This document shows, piece by piece, positions 53,788-61,595 of a DNA stretch of 64,000 bases. A program made the position numbers and the translations under genes. Under the pieces are notes generated by a model that saw only the letters and a list, made by a program, of their open reading frames with translations, made no database searches and was not told where the DNA came from. The first letter of the stretch is position 1; every line of letters starts with the position of its first letter. Origin of the DNA: a bacterium M00.F.Ca.ET.205.01.1.1 (GTDB taxonomy: Bacteria; Pseudomonadota; Alphaproteobacteria; Rhizobiales; Rhizobiaceae); contig SRUQ01000011.1 in the NCBI GenBank assembly GCA_004791255.1, forward strand, positions 132,578 to 196,577, written 5' to 3'.

Positions 53788-54336
53788 ATGCTCCGTAAAC
53801 AGGGCATGAAACGGTCGATGCCACGCTTTGACATCATAGGGCAGCTCGGGTCGCTGCGCCGCTACGCGCGTTCGCTGACACGCGACGGCATCGAGGCCGA
53901 AGATCTTGTGCATGACGCGCTGGTGCGTGCCTATGAGCGGCGCGACACGTTCCGCTCGGGCGGAAACCTGCGGGCATGGCTCTTGTCGATCCTCCACAAC
54001 ACCTTCATCGACCGGGTGCGTTCGCGCCGCTCGGAAACGGCGCGTCTCGAACAGGCGGGATATCTGGCTGAGGACAGCACGCCGGCGCCGCAGGAACAGT
54101 CGGTACGACTGGCGCAGGTGCGGGTAGCCTTTTTCAGCCTGCCGGAAGAGCAGCGTTCGGCGCTGCATCTGGTCGCCATCGAAGGGCTTTCCTACCAGCA
54201 GGCCGCCAATGCCAGCGGCGTGCCGCTGGGCACGCTGATGTCGCGCATCGGCCGGGCGCGCGCCGCGTTGCGTCAGATGGAAGAGGCGCCGGTGCGCGGC
54301 AAAAATCATCTCAGGATCGTTGGAGGTGACTCATGA
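53788..54336 (+). CDS. ECF-type RNA polymerase sigma factor
   Basis: Protein of 182 residues. Region 2 has IEAEDLVHDALVRAYERRDTF and NLRAWLLSILHNTFIDRVRS; region 4 has FFSLPEEQRSALHLVAIEGLSYQQAANASGVPLGTLMSRIGRARAALR. It directs stress-type promoters. ATG 53788 or 53806 may be the start. The stop overlaps the anti-sigma gene by four bases. Confidence 0.92.
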   Translation: MLRKQGMKRSMPRFDIIGQLGSLRRYARSLTRDGIEAEDLVHDALVRAYERRDTFRSGGNLRAWLLSILHNTFIDRVRSRRSETARLEQAGYLAEDSTPAPQEQSVRLAQVRVAFFSLPEEQRSALHLVAIEGLSYQQAANASGVPLGTLMSRIGRARAALRQMEEAPVRGKNHLRIVGGDS

Positions 54337-55106
54337 CCGCTCTGGTCGACCCGGTTACGGACGCCGATCTCGACGCCTATGTCGACGATCAGCTCGACGC
54401 CACCCGCCGCATAGAGGTCGAGGCGTTTCTGTCCGCCCGCCCGGAAGCGGCGGCGCGCGTGATGTCGGACCTGCGCACCCGCGACGAGCTGCGCGTGGCG
54501 CTGGCCGGCTCCAAGGGCATGGCGCGGCGGGCGACCGCCGATGCCGCGCGGCGGCTTGAGAGGGGGCTAGGCCGGGGCCGCATCTTCGCCGTGCTGCAAC
54601 GCGCGGCGGCGGTTGCCGCGCTGATTGGCGCCGGCTGGCTGGCCAACGGCATCCTCGGACCGATGTCGGTGACCAAGGTCGTCGCCTCGCCGCAGCCGCC
54701 GGCCTATGTCGATGAAGCGGTGAGGGCGCACAAGACGACGCTGGTGCGCGAGAGCATGCCCTCGCAAACCGAAGCGCCCAACTACAATGCCGGCGAGATC
54801 CGCGCCGCGACCGCCATCGTCATGCCGTCGCTACCGAAAGACTGGAAAGTCCGCGACGTGCAAATTTACCCGTCGCGCTTCGGCCCAAGCGTCGAGATGG
54901 CGGTCGAAACGAAGGAAATGGGCCTGGTGTCGCTGTTTGCGATCCGGCCGGGAAATTTCGACGTGGTCAAGCCGACAGTGGCGCCATCGGGCGACATTTC
55001 CTCGGCCTATTTCCAGATCGGCGAGGTCGCCTATGCGGTGGTCGCGAAAAGCGGGGTCCATGACCTCGACCGCGCCGCCGAGACGCTCGCCGGAACGCTT
55101 TACTGA
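54333..55106 (+). CDS. anti-sigma factor, transmembrane
   Basis: Protein of 257 residues. The N-terminus DADLDAYVDDQLDATRRIEVEAFL is the usual anti-ECF sigma domain; a membrane span lies at about 87-107 (AAAVAALIGAGWLANGIL), with a periplasmic C-terminal domain (about 120-257). It should hold the ECF factor inactive until an envelope signal. Coupled to the sigma gene by ATGA. Confidence 0.88.
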   Translation: MTALVDPVTDADLDAYVDDQLDATRRIEVEAFLSARPEAAARVMSDLRTRDELRVALAGSKGMARRATADAARRLERGLGRGRIFAVLQRAAAVAALIGAGWLANGILGPMSVTKVVASPQPPAYVDEAVRAHKTTLVRESMPSQTEAPNYNAGEIRAATAIVMPSLPKDWKVRDVQIYPSRFGPSVEMAVETKEMGLVSLFAIRPGNFDVVKPTVAPSGDISSAYFQIGEVAYAVVAKSGVHDLDRAAETLAGTLY

Positions 55107-55129
55107 TCGACCCGCAAAGGAGAATTGTG

Positions 55130-55846
55130 ATGAAAACCCCCAACACGGGATACCGCGTCGGCGCGGGCGCCCAGACCGGAGCCATCTATGACGAGGGCCT
55201 GCGCCAGCACATGCTGCGCGTCTACAACTATATGGGCCTCGGCCTGGTCGTTACCGGCCTGATCGCCTTCATGGTGTCTTCGACGCCGGCGCTTTACGTG
55301 CCGATCTTTTCCAGCCCGCTGAAATGGGTGGTGATGCTGGCACCGCTCGCCTTCGTGCTTTTGTTCTCGTTCAAGATGCAGACGATGTCGGCATCGAGCG
55401 CGCAGGCGATGTTCTGGGCGTTCTGCGCGGTGATGGGCCTGTCGCTGGCCTCGGTGTTCCTGGTCTTCACCGGAACCAGCATCGCGCGCACCTTCTTCAT
55501 CGCCGCCACCATGTTCGGCGCCACCAGCCTCTACGGCTACACGACCAGACGTGACCTGACCCAGTTCTCGTCGTTCCTGATTATGGGCCTGATCGGCGTG
55601 GTGATCGCCAGTGTCGTCAACATCTTCCTCGGCTCGACCGCGCTGCAGTTCGCCATTTCGGTGATCGGCATCGCCGTCTTCATCGGCCTGACCGCCTGGG
55701 ACACGCAAACGATCAAGGAGCAGTATGCCGAGAATTTCGACGCGGAATCGCGCCAGAAACTCGCCGTCTTCGGCGCCTTCTCGCTCTATCTGAATTTCGT
55801 CAACATCTTCCAGCTGCTGCTGAATTTCACCGGCGAGCGCGAATAG
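55130..55846 (+). CDS. Bax inhibitor-1/YccA family membrane protein
   Basis: Protein of 238 residues. After a short polar N-terminus, seven hydrophobic segments follow, with the conserved GLTAWDTQTIKEQY near the C-terminus, diagnostic of the BI-1/YccA family. Relatives modulate FtsH or ion flux. ATG 55130 follows AAAGGAGAATTGTG. It lies 23 bases after the anti-sigma gene and may be co-transcribed. Confidence 0.92.
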   Translation: MKTPNTGYRVGAGAQTGAIYDEGLRQHMLRVYNYMGLGLVVTGLIAFMVSSTPALYVPIFSSPLKWVVMLAPLAFVLLFSFKMQTMSASSAQAMFWAFCAVMGLSLASVFLVFTGTSIARTFFIAATMFGATSLYGYTTRRDLTQFSSFLIMGLIGVVIASVVNIFLGSTALQFAISVIGIAVFIGLTAWDTQTIKEQYAENFDAESRQKLAVFGAFSLYLNFVNIFQLLLNFTGERE

Positions 55847-55878
55847 TCCGAACCGTAGCAGGCAACATTTCGTTCTTG

Positions 55879-55912
55879 CCGTGGCCGGAGGGAAACCTCC
55901 GGCCACGGTTTT
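55879..55912 (+). terminator. Rho-independent terminator with GAAA tetraloop
   Basis: Perfect 13-base stem CCGTGGCCGGAGG/CCTCCGGCCACGG with a GAAA loop, followed by TTTT. It ends the BI-1 gene and reaches the last base of the convergent TetR gene. Confidence 0.92.
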
Positions 55913-56610
55913 CATTTGAGGGATCGGTTCTGGCTGGGGGCGAGGCCAACAAGCAGCGCGTCGAGGCCCTTCCGGAAGATGCCGATCCAATCGTCATCGC
56001 ACAGCAGGCGGGAACGCTCGATTGTCGGATAGGGTTCGCCGGCGCGCGGCTGTGAGGCGGCCCTGTCGCCGCCCGAGAGGTCGAAACTCGTTCGGGTGAT
56101 GGTGGCGCCCATCAGATAGTTCCACAGCGACCATATCGCGACGTTCAAATCCGCGTCCGCTACACCGGCCCTGGACAAGGTCTTGCCCAGCAGTTCCAGG
56201 CGACTGAGTATGTTTGGGCCGAGCGCCCGGCTCGACAGGAGCGATACAGACCAGGGATGGCGCAGCATGCTGGCGCGCCAGTCTTCGAGCATATCTATGA
56301 TTTCCGTGCGCCAGTCCTGAGCCCCAACAATTTGCGGCGATCCGCGATATCCAAGCACCGAGTCGAGCGCCAGATCAAAGACACTCTCCTTGTTGTCGAC
56401 GTGCCAATAGAGGCTCATCACGCCCGAGCCGAGCCGATCGGCCAGCCGGCGCATCGTCAATCCGTCGACGCCTTGCGCATCCAGCAGTTCGACCGCGGTC
56501 AACACGATGCGGTCCAGGGACAGAGCCGGTTCGCTGTTTGGCTGCGGCGGGGGCTCTACCCCCATTCGTTGAGACCGTTTGCCTTGGGCGCCGCTACGCT
56601 TGGCTGCCAT
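55912..56610 (-). CDS. TetR-family repressor
   Basis: Protein of 232 residues. After a basic Pro-rich N-terminal tail, the helix-turn-helix is at about 30-75 (VELLDAQGVDGLTMRRLADR, GSGVMSLYWHVDNKESV), followed by an all-helical ligand domain like that of TetR-C proteins. It is divergent from an exported RidA homolog across 177 bases that hold two palindromes, so it probably represses both genes. Confidence 0.9.
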   Translation of the reverse strand: MAAKRSGAQGKRSQRMGVEPPPQPNSEPALSLDRIVLTAVELLDAQGVDGLTMRRLADRLGSGVMSLYWHVDNKESVFDLALDSVLGYRGSPQIVGAQDWRTEIIDMLEDWRASMLRHPWSVSLLSSRALGPNILSRLELLGKTLSRAGVADADLNVAIWSLWNYLMGATITRTSFDLSGGDRAASQPRAGEPYPTIERSRLLCDDDWIGIFRKGLDALLVGLAPSQNRSLK

Positions 56611-56682
56611 CCGTCATCCTCAATGTTGGAACTTCGATTTTGGCAGGCAATGGCGGGAATGTCGACGTTAGGCGCTTGACTA

Positions 56683-56693
56683 GTACACTGTAC
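56683..56693. promoter_or_regulatory. short palindrome, candidate TetR operator 1
   Basis: GTACA-C-TGTAC between a -35-like TTGACT (56676-56681) and a -10-like TATAAT (56696-56701); the 14-base spacing is short for a promoter, so the hexamers are tentative. Confidence 0.4.
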
Positions 56694-56700
56694 CATATAA

Positions 56701-56723
56701 TGACTCGTATAGCGTACGAGTCA
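56701..56723. promoter_or_regulatory. perfect palindrome, candidate TetR operator 2
   Basis: TGACTCGTA-TAGCG-TACGAGTCA, nine-base arms and five-base spacer, in the TetR/RidA divergent region just after the putative -10. The geometry suits a TetR-family dimer. Confidence 0.6.
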
Positions 56724-56787
56724 ATCGCAGCGATGGTAAGCATCGGTCGCGAAAGTCCCGTCGCTCACAGTCCGCGGAGCCAAAATC

Positions 56788-57270
56788 ATGTCACGCGCAA
56801 TCAACCATCTGCTTATCGAAGGGCTAATCATCATGACCATGGCAGTTTCCACTGCGGCGAATGCGAACGATCTCAAGCCGACCATCGTCAATCCAAAAAC
56901 CCTCTACGATCCGTCGCCGAACGGTTACAGCACGGCCGTGGTCACGCCCCCGGGAGCCCGGGTGGCGTATATTTCCGGACAGGGCGGCCAGGACGCCACG
57001 GGAGGGTTGTCGCCGGACTTCGCCGTGCAGGTTAAGCAGGCCTACGCAAATCTGCGCAGCGCCCTCGACGGGCTCGGTGCAAGGCCGGACCAGGTCGCAA
57101 AGCTCACGGTCTTCGTGGTCGATCACGACATGTCCAAGCTTGGGGTGCTTACGCAGACCGTCAAGGAGATGTTTGGCGACGCGCTGCCGGCGCAGACCCT
57201 GGTGCCCGTTCCCAAGCTTGCAATCGACCCAATGCTGTTCGAGGTGGAGGCCGTAGTCGTTCTGGAGTAG
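56788..57270 (+). CDS. exported RidA-family protein lacking the catalytic arginine
   Basis: Protein of 160 residues. Residues 1-26 look like a Sec signal (INHLLIEGLIIMTMAVSTA then ANAND). The remainder is a RidA/YjgF domain: VAYISGQGGQDATG, NLRSALDGLGARPDQVAKLTVFVVDHD. The deaminase arginine of RidA (PAR near the end) reads PAQ here, so enamine/imine deaminase activity is doubtful. Periplasmic placement is unusual for this mostly cytoplasmic family. Probably controlled by the divergent TetR repressor. Confidence 0.8.
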   Translation: MSRAINHLLIEGLIIMTMAVSTAANANDLKPTIVNPKTLYDPSPNGYSTAVVTPPGARVAYISGQGGQDATGGLSPDFAVQVKQAYANLRSALDGLGARPDQVAKLTVFVVDHDMSKLGVLTQTVKEMFGDALPAQTLVPVPKLAIDPMLFEVEAVVVLE

Positions 57271-57400
57271 GAACGGGGGATCAATGGTGCTGGCGATCGC
57301 CTCTCGCAGCGGCATATGGGCTCGATGCGGTTCACCGCCCTTGAGCCCATGCCTGGCCTTTTGCTAGCCTGCCAGCCACACCAGCCAGCCGAAGGGACGC

Positions 57401-58285
57401 ATGGAACAGGACAGCTGCACGCTCCATGGTGACGGCATCTCGGCGACTGTCGTCGGGCAGGGCGCCGAACTGGTGTCCCTGCGCGATGCCGATGGCACCG
57501 AGTTCCTGTGGCAGGCCGGGCCGGAATGGCGGCGCCATTCGCCGGTGCTGTTCCCGATCGTCGGACGGCTGAAGGGCGATCAACTGCGCCATCGAGGCCA
57601 AGCCTATCCGATGACGCAGCATGGTTTCGCACGCGACAGGCGTTTCGCCTGGGTGGAGCAGGGGGCGTCCTCCTGCACCCTGGTTCTGACCGACGACGCG
57701 GAGAGCCGCGCCCAGTACCCGTTCGCCTTTCGCCTGGCCATAAGCTACGGCCTCGGGCCGCGATGGCTTGACGTGACCTTCGCGATCACCAACAGCGGCG
57801 ATGAGCCGATGCCGGCGTCGATCGGCGCGCACCCGGCGTTCAACTGGCCGCTGCTGCCGGAGCTGCCCAAGGAGGCCTATCACCTGACCTTTGCCGACAA
57901 TGAGCCGGCGCCGATCCGCCGTTTGAAGGGAGGCCTGCTACTGCCCCAGACACAGCCGACGCCCATCCAGGGCAGGACACTGGCGCTCTCCGAGCGGCTG
58001 TTCGACGATGACGCCGTCATTCTGGACCGGCCGGCCAGCACCAGGGTGCGGTATGCCGCCAAGCGAGGGCCGGCAATCGAAATGTCGTGGCACGGGTTCA
58101 ACGAGCTCGGCATCTGGTCCAAGCCCGCCGGCGCGCCGTTTCTGTGCATCGAGCCCTGGCACGGCATCGCCAGCCCTGTCGATTTCGATGGTGACTTCGC
58201 CGACAAGCCGGGTGTGATTCTGATCGAGCCAGGTGCGGAGCGCGTACTTGGTTATCGGATCGATCTTCACTGTGAACCGGGCTAG
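57401..58285 (+). CDS. aldose 1-epimerase family protein
   Basis: Protein of 294 residues with the galactose mutarotase-like beta-sandwich pattern: FPIVGRLKGDQLRHRGQAYP, TQHGFARDRRF, and the key SIGAHPAFNWPL histidine; EPWHGIASP near the C-terminus is typical of the LacX-like branch. It probably interconverts sugar anomers; the sugar is unknown. Confidence 0.88.
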   Translation: MEQDSCTLHGDGISATVVGQGAELVSLRDADGTEFLWQAGPEWRRHSPVLFPIVGRLKGDQLRHRGQAYPMTQHGFARDRRFAWVEQGASSCTLVLTDDAESRAQYPFAFRLAISYGLGPRWLDVTFAITNSGDEPMPASIGAHPAFNWPLLPELPKEAYHLTFADNEPAPIRRLKGGLLLPQTQPTPIQGRTLALSERLFDDDAVILDRPASTRVRYAAKRGPAIEMSWHGFNELGIWSKPAGAPFLCIEPWHGIASPVDFDGDFADKPGVILIEPGAERVLGYRIDLHCEPG

Positions 58286-58325
58286 GGCAGGCGTCATATC
58301 GATGGAGCTGGCCGCCAGCCGATCC

Positions 58326-58607
58326 CTATCTGGGACTGGCAGTCACATCCCTCGCGGAGGAGACGGCTTTCACCCATGCGACCATCGACGCAACAGGCCG
58401 GCCGTCAAACAGCGGGCCGCCGAGATCGAAATCCAAGTGCTCGACGAGCCCGGTATCGTCCTGGCTGGCGGCGCGGATGGCGGCCCGGACATAGCTGCTG
58501 CTGTCCTTGCCGGGATAGGTGCTGCCGTGACCCGCGCCGAAGATCACCGCGCGAGTCAGGCCGTCGGCCAGACGGTCGGGAAAGCCTAGAGAGGACGATA
58601 CTGCCAT
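58326..58607 (-). pseudogene. N-terminal remnant of an arginase/agmatinase-family protein
   Basis: A 93-residue frame containing AVIFGAGHGSTYPGKDSSS, then AAIRAAS and HLDFDLGGPLFDG. This follows the start of ureohydrolase-family proteins (a Gly-x-Pro-His-Gly-x-x-Tyr-Pro-Gly pattern and a DFDLGGP strand). The metal-binding DxHxD and later motifs are absent, and the frame stops at 58326, so only the first third remains. Its start overlaps the NUDIX start on the other strand. Confidence 0.5.
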
Positions 58608-59022
58608 GACGAAGAACCTCACGGTTACTGTCGGCGCATTGCTAGTCAGCCATGACCGGAAGGTCTTGCTCGGCCTCCGTGCTGCGTGGAAGAGTGCATG
58701 GCCGGGGCATTGGGACACGGTAGGCGGCCGCGTTGAGGCCGGAGAGACGCTGGACGCGGCACTTGTTCGCGAGGTTCAGGAAGAAATTGGAGTGACGCCG
58801 ACACAGTTCCGTTGGATGGAAAGCATTGAAGAGCGCCGTCCGGATCTCTATGGGAACGCGGTGCATCACGTTTTTGCGGTGGTCGGCTGGGATGGTGGCA
58901 ATCCGAGCAACGTTTGCGAGGAACACACCGAGATTCGCTGGTTTGATATCGACGAACTCCAGCATCTCTCAAATCTGGTGGATTGCGATTATCCCCGCCT
59001 CGCGAAGCGAGCTTCGACGTAA
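58606..59022 (+). CDS. NUDIX hydrolase
   Basis: Protein of 138 residues. The complete NUDIX box is split as GGRVEAGETLDAAL then VREVQEEIGV (about 43-66). It hydrolyses nucleoside diphosphate-linked or oxidised nucleotide substrates; the substrate cannot be predicted. The base composition is lower in GC than that of its neighbours. Confidence 0.88.
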   Translation: MTKNLTVTVGALLVSHDRKVLLGLRAAWKSAWPGHWDTVGGRVEAGETLDAALVREVQEEIGVTPTQFRWMESIEERRPDLYGNAVHHVFAVVGWDGGNPSNVCEEHTEIRWFDIDELQHLSNLVDCDYPRLAKRAST

Positions 59023-59203
59023 TCAATCATTCTGCCGCGGCTCCAGTGACATGGCCCGTCCTGATACCCACGCCAGAAAGTCGCATAAGATAGATTATGG
59101 AACTTACGGATTGGTCGACGGCTGGGAATTGCCGCAGGTTTTCATAGGCTTGGCATCATCGGTGGTATTGCCTTGCGCTGATCGCGAACGCTACGCTGCA
59201 TGA

Positions 59204-59965
59204 ATGGCAATGGCAAAGCGTCATACCGAAGCAGCGATCGAAGTCTTCGTGCATGGCTACAGTGCCGGCAGAAGCCGCACTTTTCCCTGTGAGGTCAGCC
59301 GCGTCGGGCCATTGTGGCTGATGCGCGATGCGCCGCGCAAGAATCCTCGCGACTATCGCAGCGAGGAATGGATCGTCCACGACGTCGACCCTCATCAAGC
59401 CGACGCGATCGTTCGGCGGCATGCGCGGCCGAGCTTTGCGGTTTCCGTCGTCATTGCGACCGGCCAACCGGACGAGCCAATCCGCAGCGCCTACAAAGCG
59501 CTCGGTTACCGTCTGCTGCGGACGGAAGGCTTTTTCGTCCAGCCGCTGCGCCATATCCCAGAGCCGCCGGCGGTCGTTGCAATTGAACGTGTCACAACGG
59601 CTGAACGCGCGGAACAATTGGCAAAGATCATACGCAGACAGCCGATCGCGACCAATCTGCTCGGCGAGGACGCGCCATTGCGCCAATATGTGGCGGTCGA
59701 CGGTGACGCTATTGTCGGGCGCGTGCGCAGCGTGGAGGCTGTCGGATCTACCTGGTGCGAGGCCATGTATGTCGAGCCTTCGCACCGGCGGCGTGGCATC
59801 GGCCAGGCGCTGATGGCCAAAATGCTGAGCGACGACCGGGCGCACGGGTCCCGCTGCTCGGTGTTGACGGCCACACATGCCGGCGCGCTGCTTTATCCCC
59901 GCATGGGGTATCAGCAGATTGGAACGCTGCTGATCTTCGCGCCGAAGAAACAAATGCGTTCATGA
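59204..59965 (+). CDS. GNAT family N-acetyltransferase
   Basis: Protein of 253 residues with the acetyltransferase core in the second half: AMYVEPSHRRRGIGQALM carries the acetyl-CoA loop, and LTATHAGALLYPRMGYQQIG is the final segment. The N-terminal 100 residues form a separate, degenerate GNAT-like half. The substrate is unknown. A second in-frame ATG lies at 59210. Confidence 0.85.
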   Translation: MAMAKRHTEAAIEVFVHGYSAGRSRTFPCEVSRVGPLWLMRDAPRKNPRDYRSEEWIVHDVDPHQADAIVRRHARPSFAVSVVIATGQPDEPIRSAYKALGYRLLRTEGFFVQPLRHIPEPPAVVAIERVTTAERAEQLAKIIRRQPIATNLLGEDAPLRQYVAVDGDAIVGRVRSVEAVGSTWCEAMYVEPSHRRRGIGQALMAKMLSDDRAHGSRCSVLTATHAGALLYPRMGYQQIGTLLIFAPKKQMRS

Positions 59966-59978
59966 AAGGCCGTTCACA

Positions 59979-60797
59979 TCACGCTGATTCATAAGGGATT
60001 TCAATCGCCATGCCGTCATAGGCCGGCACCACGTGGTCTGGCGTCTCGGCCATCACCGTGGCGTAGTCCAGCGGCACATGCATATGCGTCAGCACGGCAT
60101 TACTGGGCGCCAGCGTCTCGATCCAGGTGAGCGCCTCGCCGAGCGACAGATGGCTGGGATGGGTGTGGTATTGCAGCGCATCGATGACCAGAACATCGAG
60201 ACCGCGTAGCCGCTCGGCGGTGGCCTCCGGAAAGTCGCTGACATCAGGGCAATAGGCAAGGCCGCCGATGCGAAAGCCAAGCGAGATGATGTCGCCATGG
60301 GCCTGTGGCAGCGGCTCGAGGGTGAGGGCACCGCCCTCGCCTTCGATCAAAACCGGCCTGGCATGGTCGATGATGTGGGCGTTAACGATCGGCGGATAGG
60401 AACTGCCCGGCGGCGTCTCGAAGCAGTAGCCGAACGCCTGGCGCAGCCGCAGCATCGTCGGCAGGTCGGCATGGATGTCGATCCGGTGGCGTTGATCGTG
60501 CACGAAGCCACGCAGATCGTCGATGCCGTGGATGTGGTCGGCATGCGGATGGGTGTAGACGACCGCGTCGATGCGCCGGACCGAGGCCATCAGCATCTGC
60601 TGGCGGAAATCCGGTCCGGTATCGATGACCACAGTCGTGCGGGCGCCGCTTTCGGCAATCCGTTCGACCAGGACCGCGGTGCGCATACGCCGGTTCCTGG
60701 GGTTTTGCGGGTCGCAATTGCCCCAGTCGCCGGTGATGCGCGGCGTGCCGGGCGACGAGCCGCAGCCGAGGATGGTCAGGCGTAGCCGGTCGGTCAT
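59979..60797 (-). CDS. MBL-fold metallo-hydrolase (PhnP-like)
   Basis: Protein of 272 residues. GCGSSPGTPR near the start, DTGPDFRQQ, and the metal motif THPHADHIHGIDD (His83, His85, Asp87, His88) place it in the PhnP/RNase Z-like phosphodiesterase branch of metallo-beta-lactamase proteins. It lies three bases downstream of tatD in the metG-tatD-MBL operon, a conserved alphaproteobacterial order. Confidence 0.9.
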   Translation of the reverse strand: MTDRLRLTILGCGSSPGTPRITGDWGNCDPQNPRNRRMRTAVLVERIAESGARTTVVIDTGPDFRQQMLMASVRRIDAVVYTHPHADHIHGIDDLRGFVHDQRHRIDIHADLPTMLRLRQAFGYCFETPPGSSYPPIVNAHIIDHARPVLIEGEGGALTLEPLPQAHGDIISLGFRIGGLAYCPDVSDFPEATAERLRGLDVLVIDALQYHTHPSHLSLGEALTWIETLAPSNAVLTHMHVPLDYATVMAETPDHVVPAYDGMAIEIPYESA

Positions 60798-60800
60798 GCT

Positions 60801-61595
60801 TCAGACGCCCTGCCGGCCGGGGCGCGGCATTTTTCCGAAGAGCCGGAAGAAATTGTCGGTCGTGATCGCCGCGATATCAGCCTCGCTGACGCCGATCGTC
60901 TCGGCCAGTACCTTGGCCGTATGCGCGACATAGGCCGGCTCGTTGCGCTTACCGCGAAACGGGATTGGCGCAAGATATGGCGCATCGGTCTCGACCAGCA
61001 GGCGGTCATGCGGCACGTCGGCCGCGATGGCGCGCAGTTCGGCCGAGTTCTTGAAGGTCAATATGCCCGAGAAAGACACGTAGCCGCCGAGCGAGACGCC
61101 AATTTCTGCCAACCGGCGTCCCGACGAAAAACAATGCAGGATGAAGGGGAAGGCGCCCTTCCCTGTTTCATCCCTGAGAATGGCGGCCATGTCTTCATCG
61201 GCATTTCGCGCATGGATGACCAGCGGCAGTCCAGTTTCCCGGGCAGCCGCGATATGGGTGCGAAAGCCCTGCGCCTGGGCATCGCGAGGCGCCTTGTCGT
61301 AAAAGTAATCGAGCCCAGCCTCTCCGATCGCCACCACCTTCGGATGAGCCGACAGGCGGACAAGCTCGGCGCCGGTGACGTCGAGCTCCTCGGCGGCATT
61401 GTGCGGATGGGTGCCGACCGAACAATAGACCTCGTCAAAAGTCTCCGCGATTTCAAGTATTTGCGGAAAACGCTTCACGCGCGTGGAGATCGTCACCATG
61501 CGGCCGATGCCGGCCGCCTTGGCACGGGCGACAATGGCCGCCCGCTCCTCCGCGAAGTCCGGAAAGTCGAGATGGCAATGGCTGTCGACGAGCAT
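60801..61595 (-). CDS. tatD: TatD-family metal-dependent hydrolase
   Basis: TIM-barrel hydrolase of 264 residues. DSHCHLDFPDF gives metal ligands His6 and His8, with GEAGLDYFYD, VIHAR, HCFSSG and LVETDAPYLAP completing the family set. It is a 3'-5' DNase or D-aminoacyl-tRNA deacylase-type enzyme. Its ATG overlaps the metG stop by one base. Confidence 0.94.
   Translation of the reverse strand: MLVDSHCHLDFPDFAEERAAIVARAKAAGIGRMVTISTRVKRFPQILEIAETFDEVYCSVGTHPHNAAEELDVTGAELVRLSAHPKVVAIGEAGLDYFYDKAPRDAQAQGFRTHIAAARETGLPLVIHARNADEDMAAILRDETGKGAFPFILHCFSSGRRLAEIGVSLGGYVSFSGILTFKNSAELRAIAADVPHDRLLVETDAPYLAPIPFRGKRNEPAYVAHTAKVLAETIGVSEADIAAITTDNFFRLFGKMPRPGRQGV

Noticed and set aside
59051..59203. 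50-residue plus-strand frame ending at the GNAT start
   Set aside because: It has a plausible coupling position (TGA then ATG) but no ribosome-binding site or recognisable pattern; too weak to list without conservation data.
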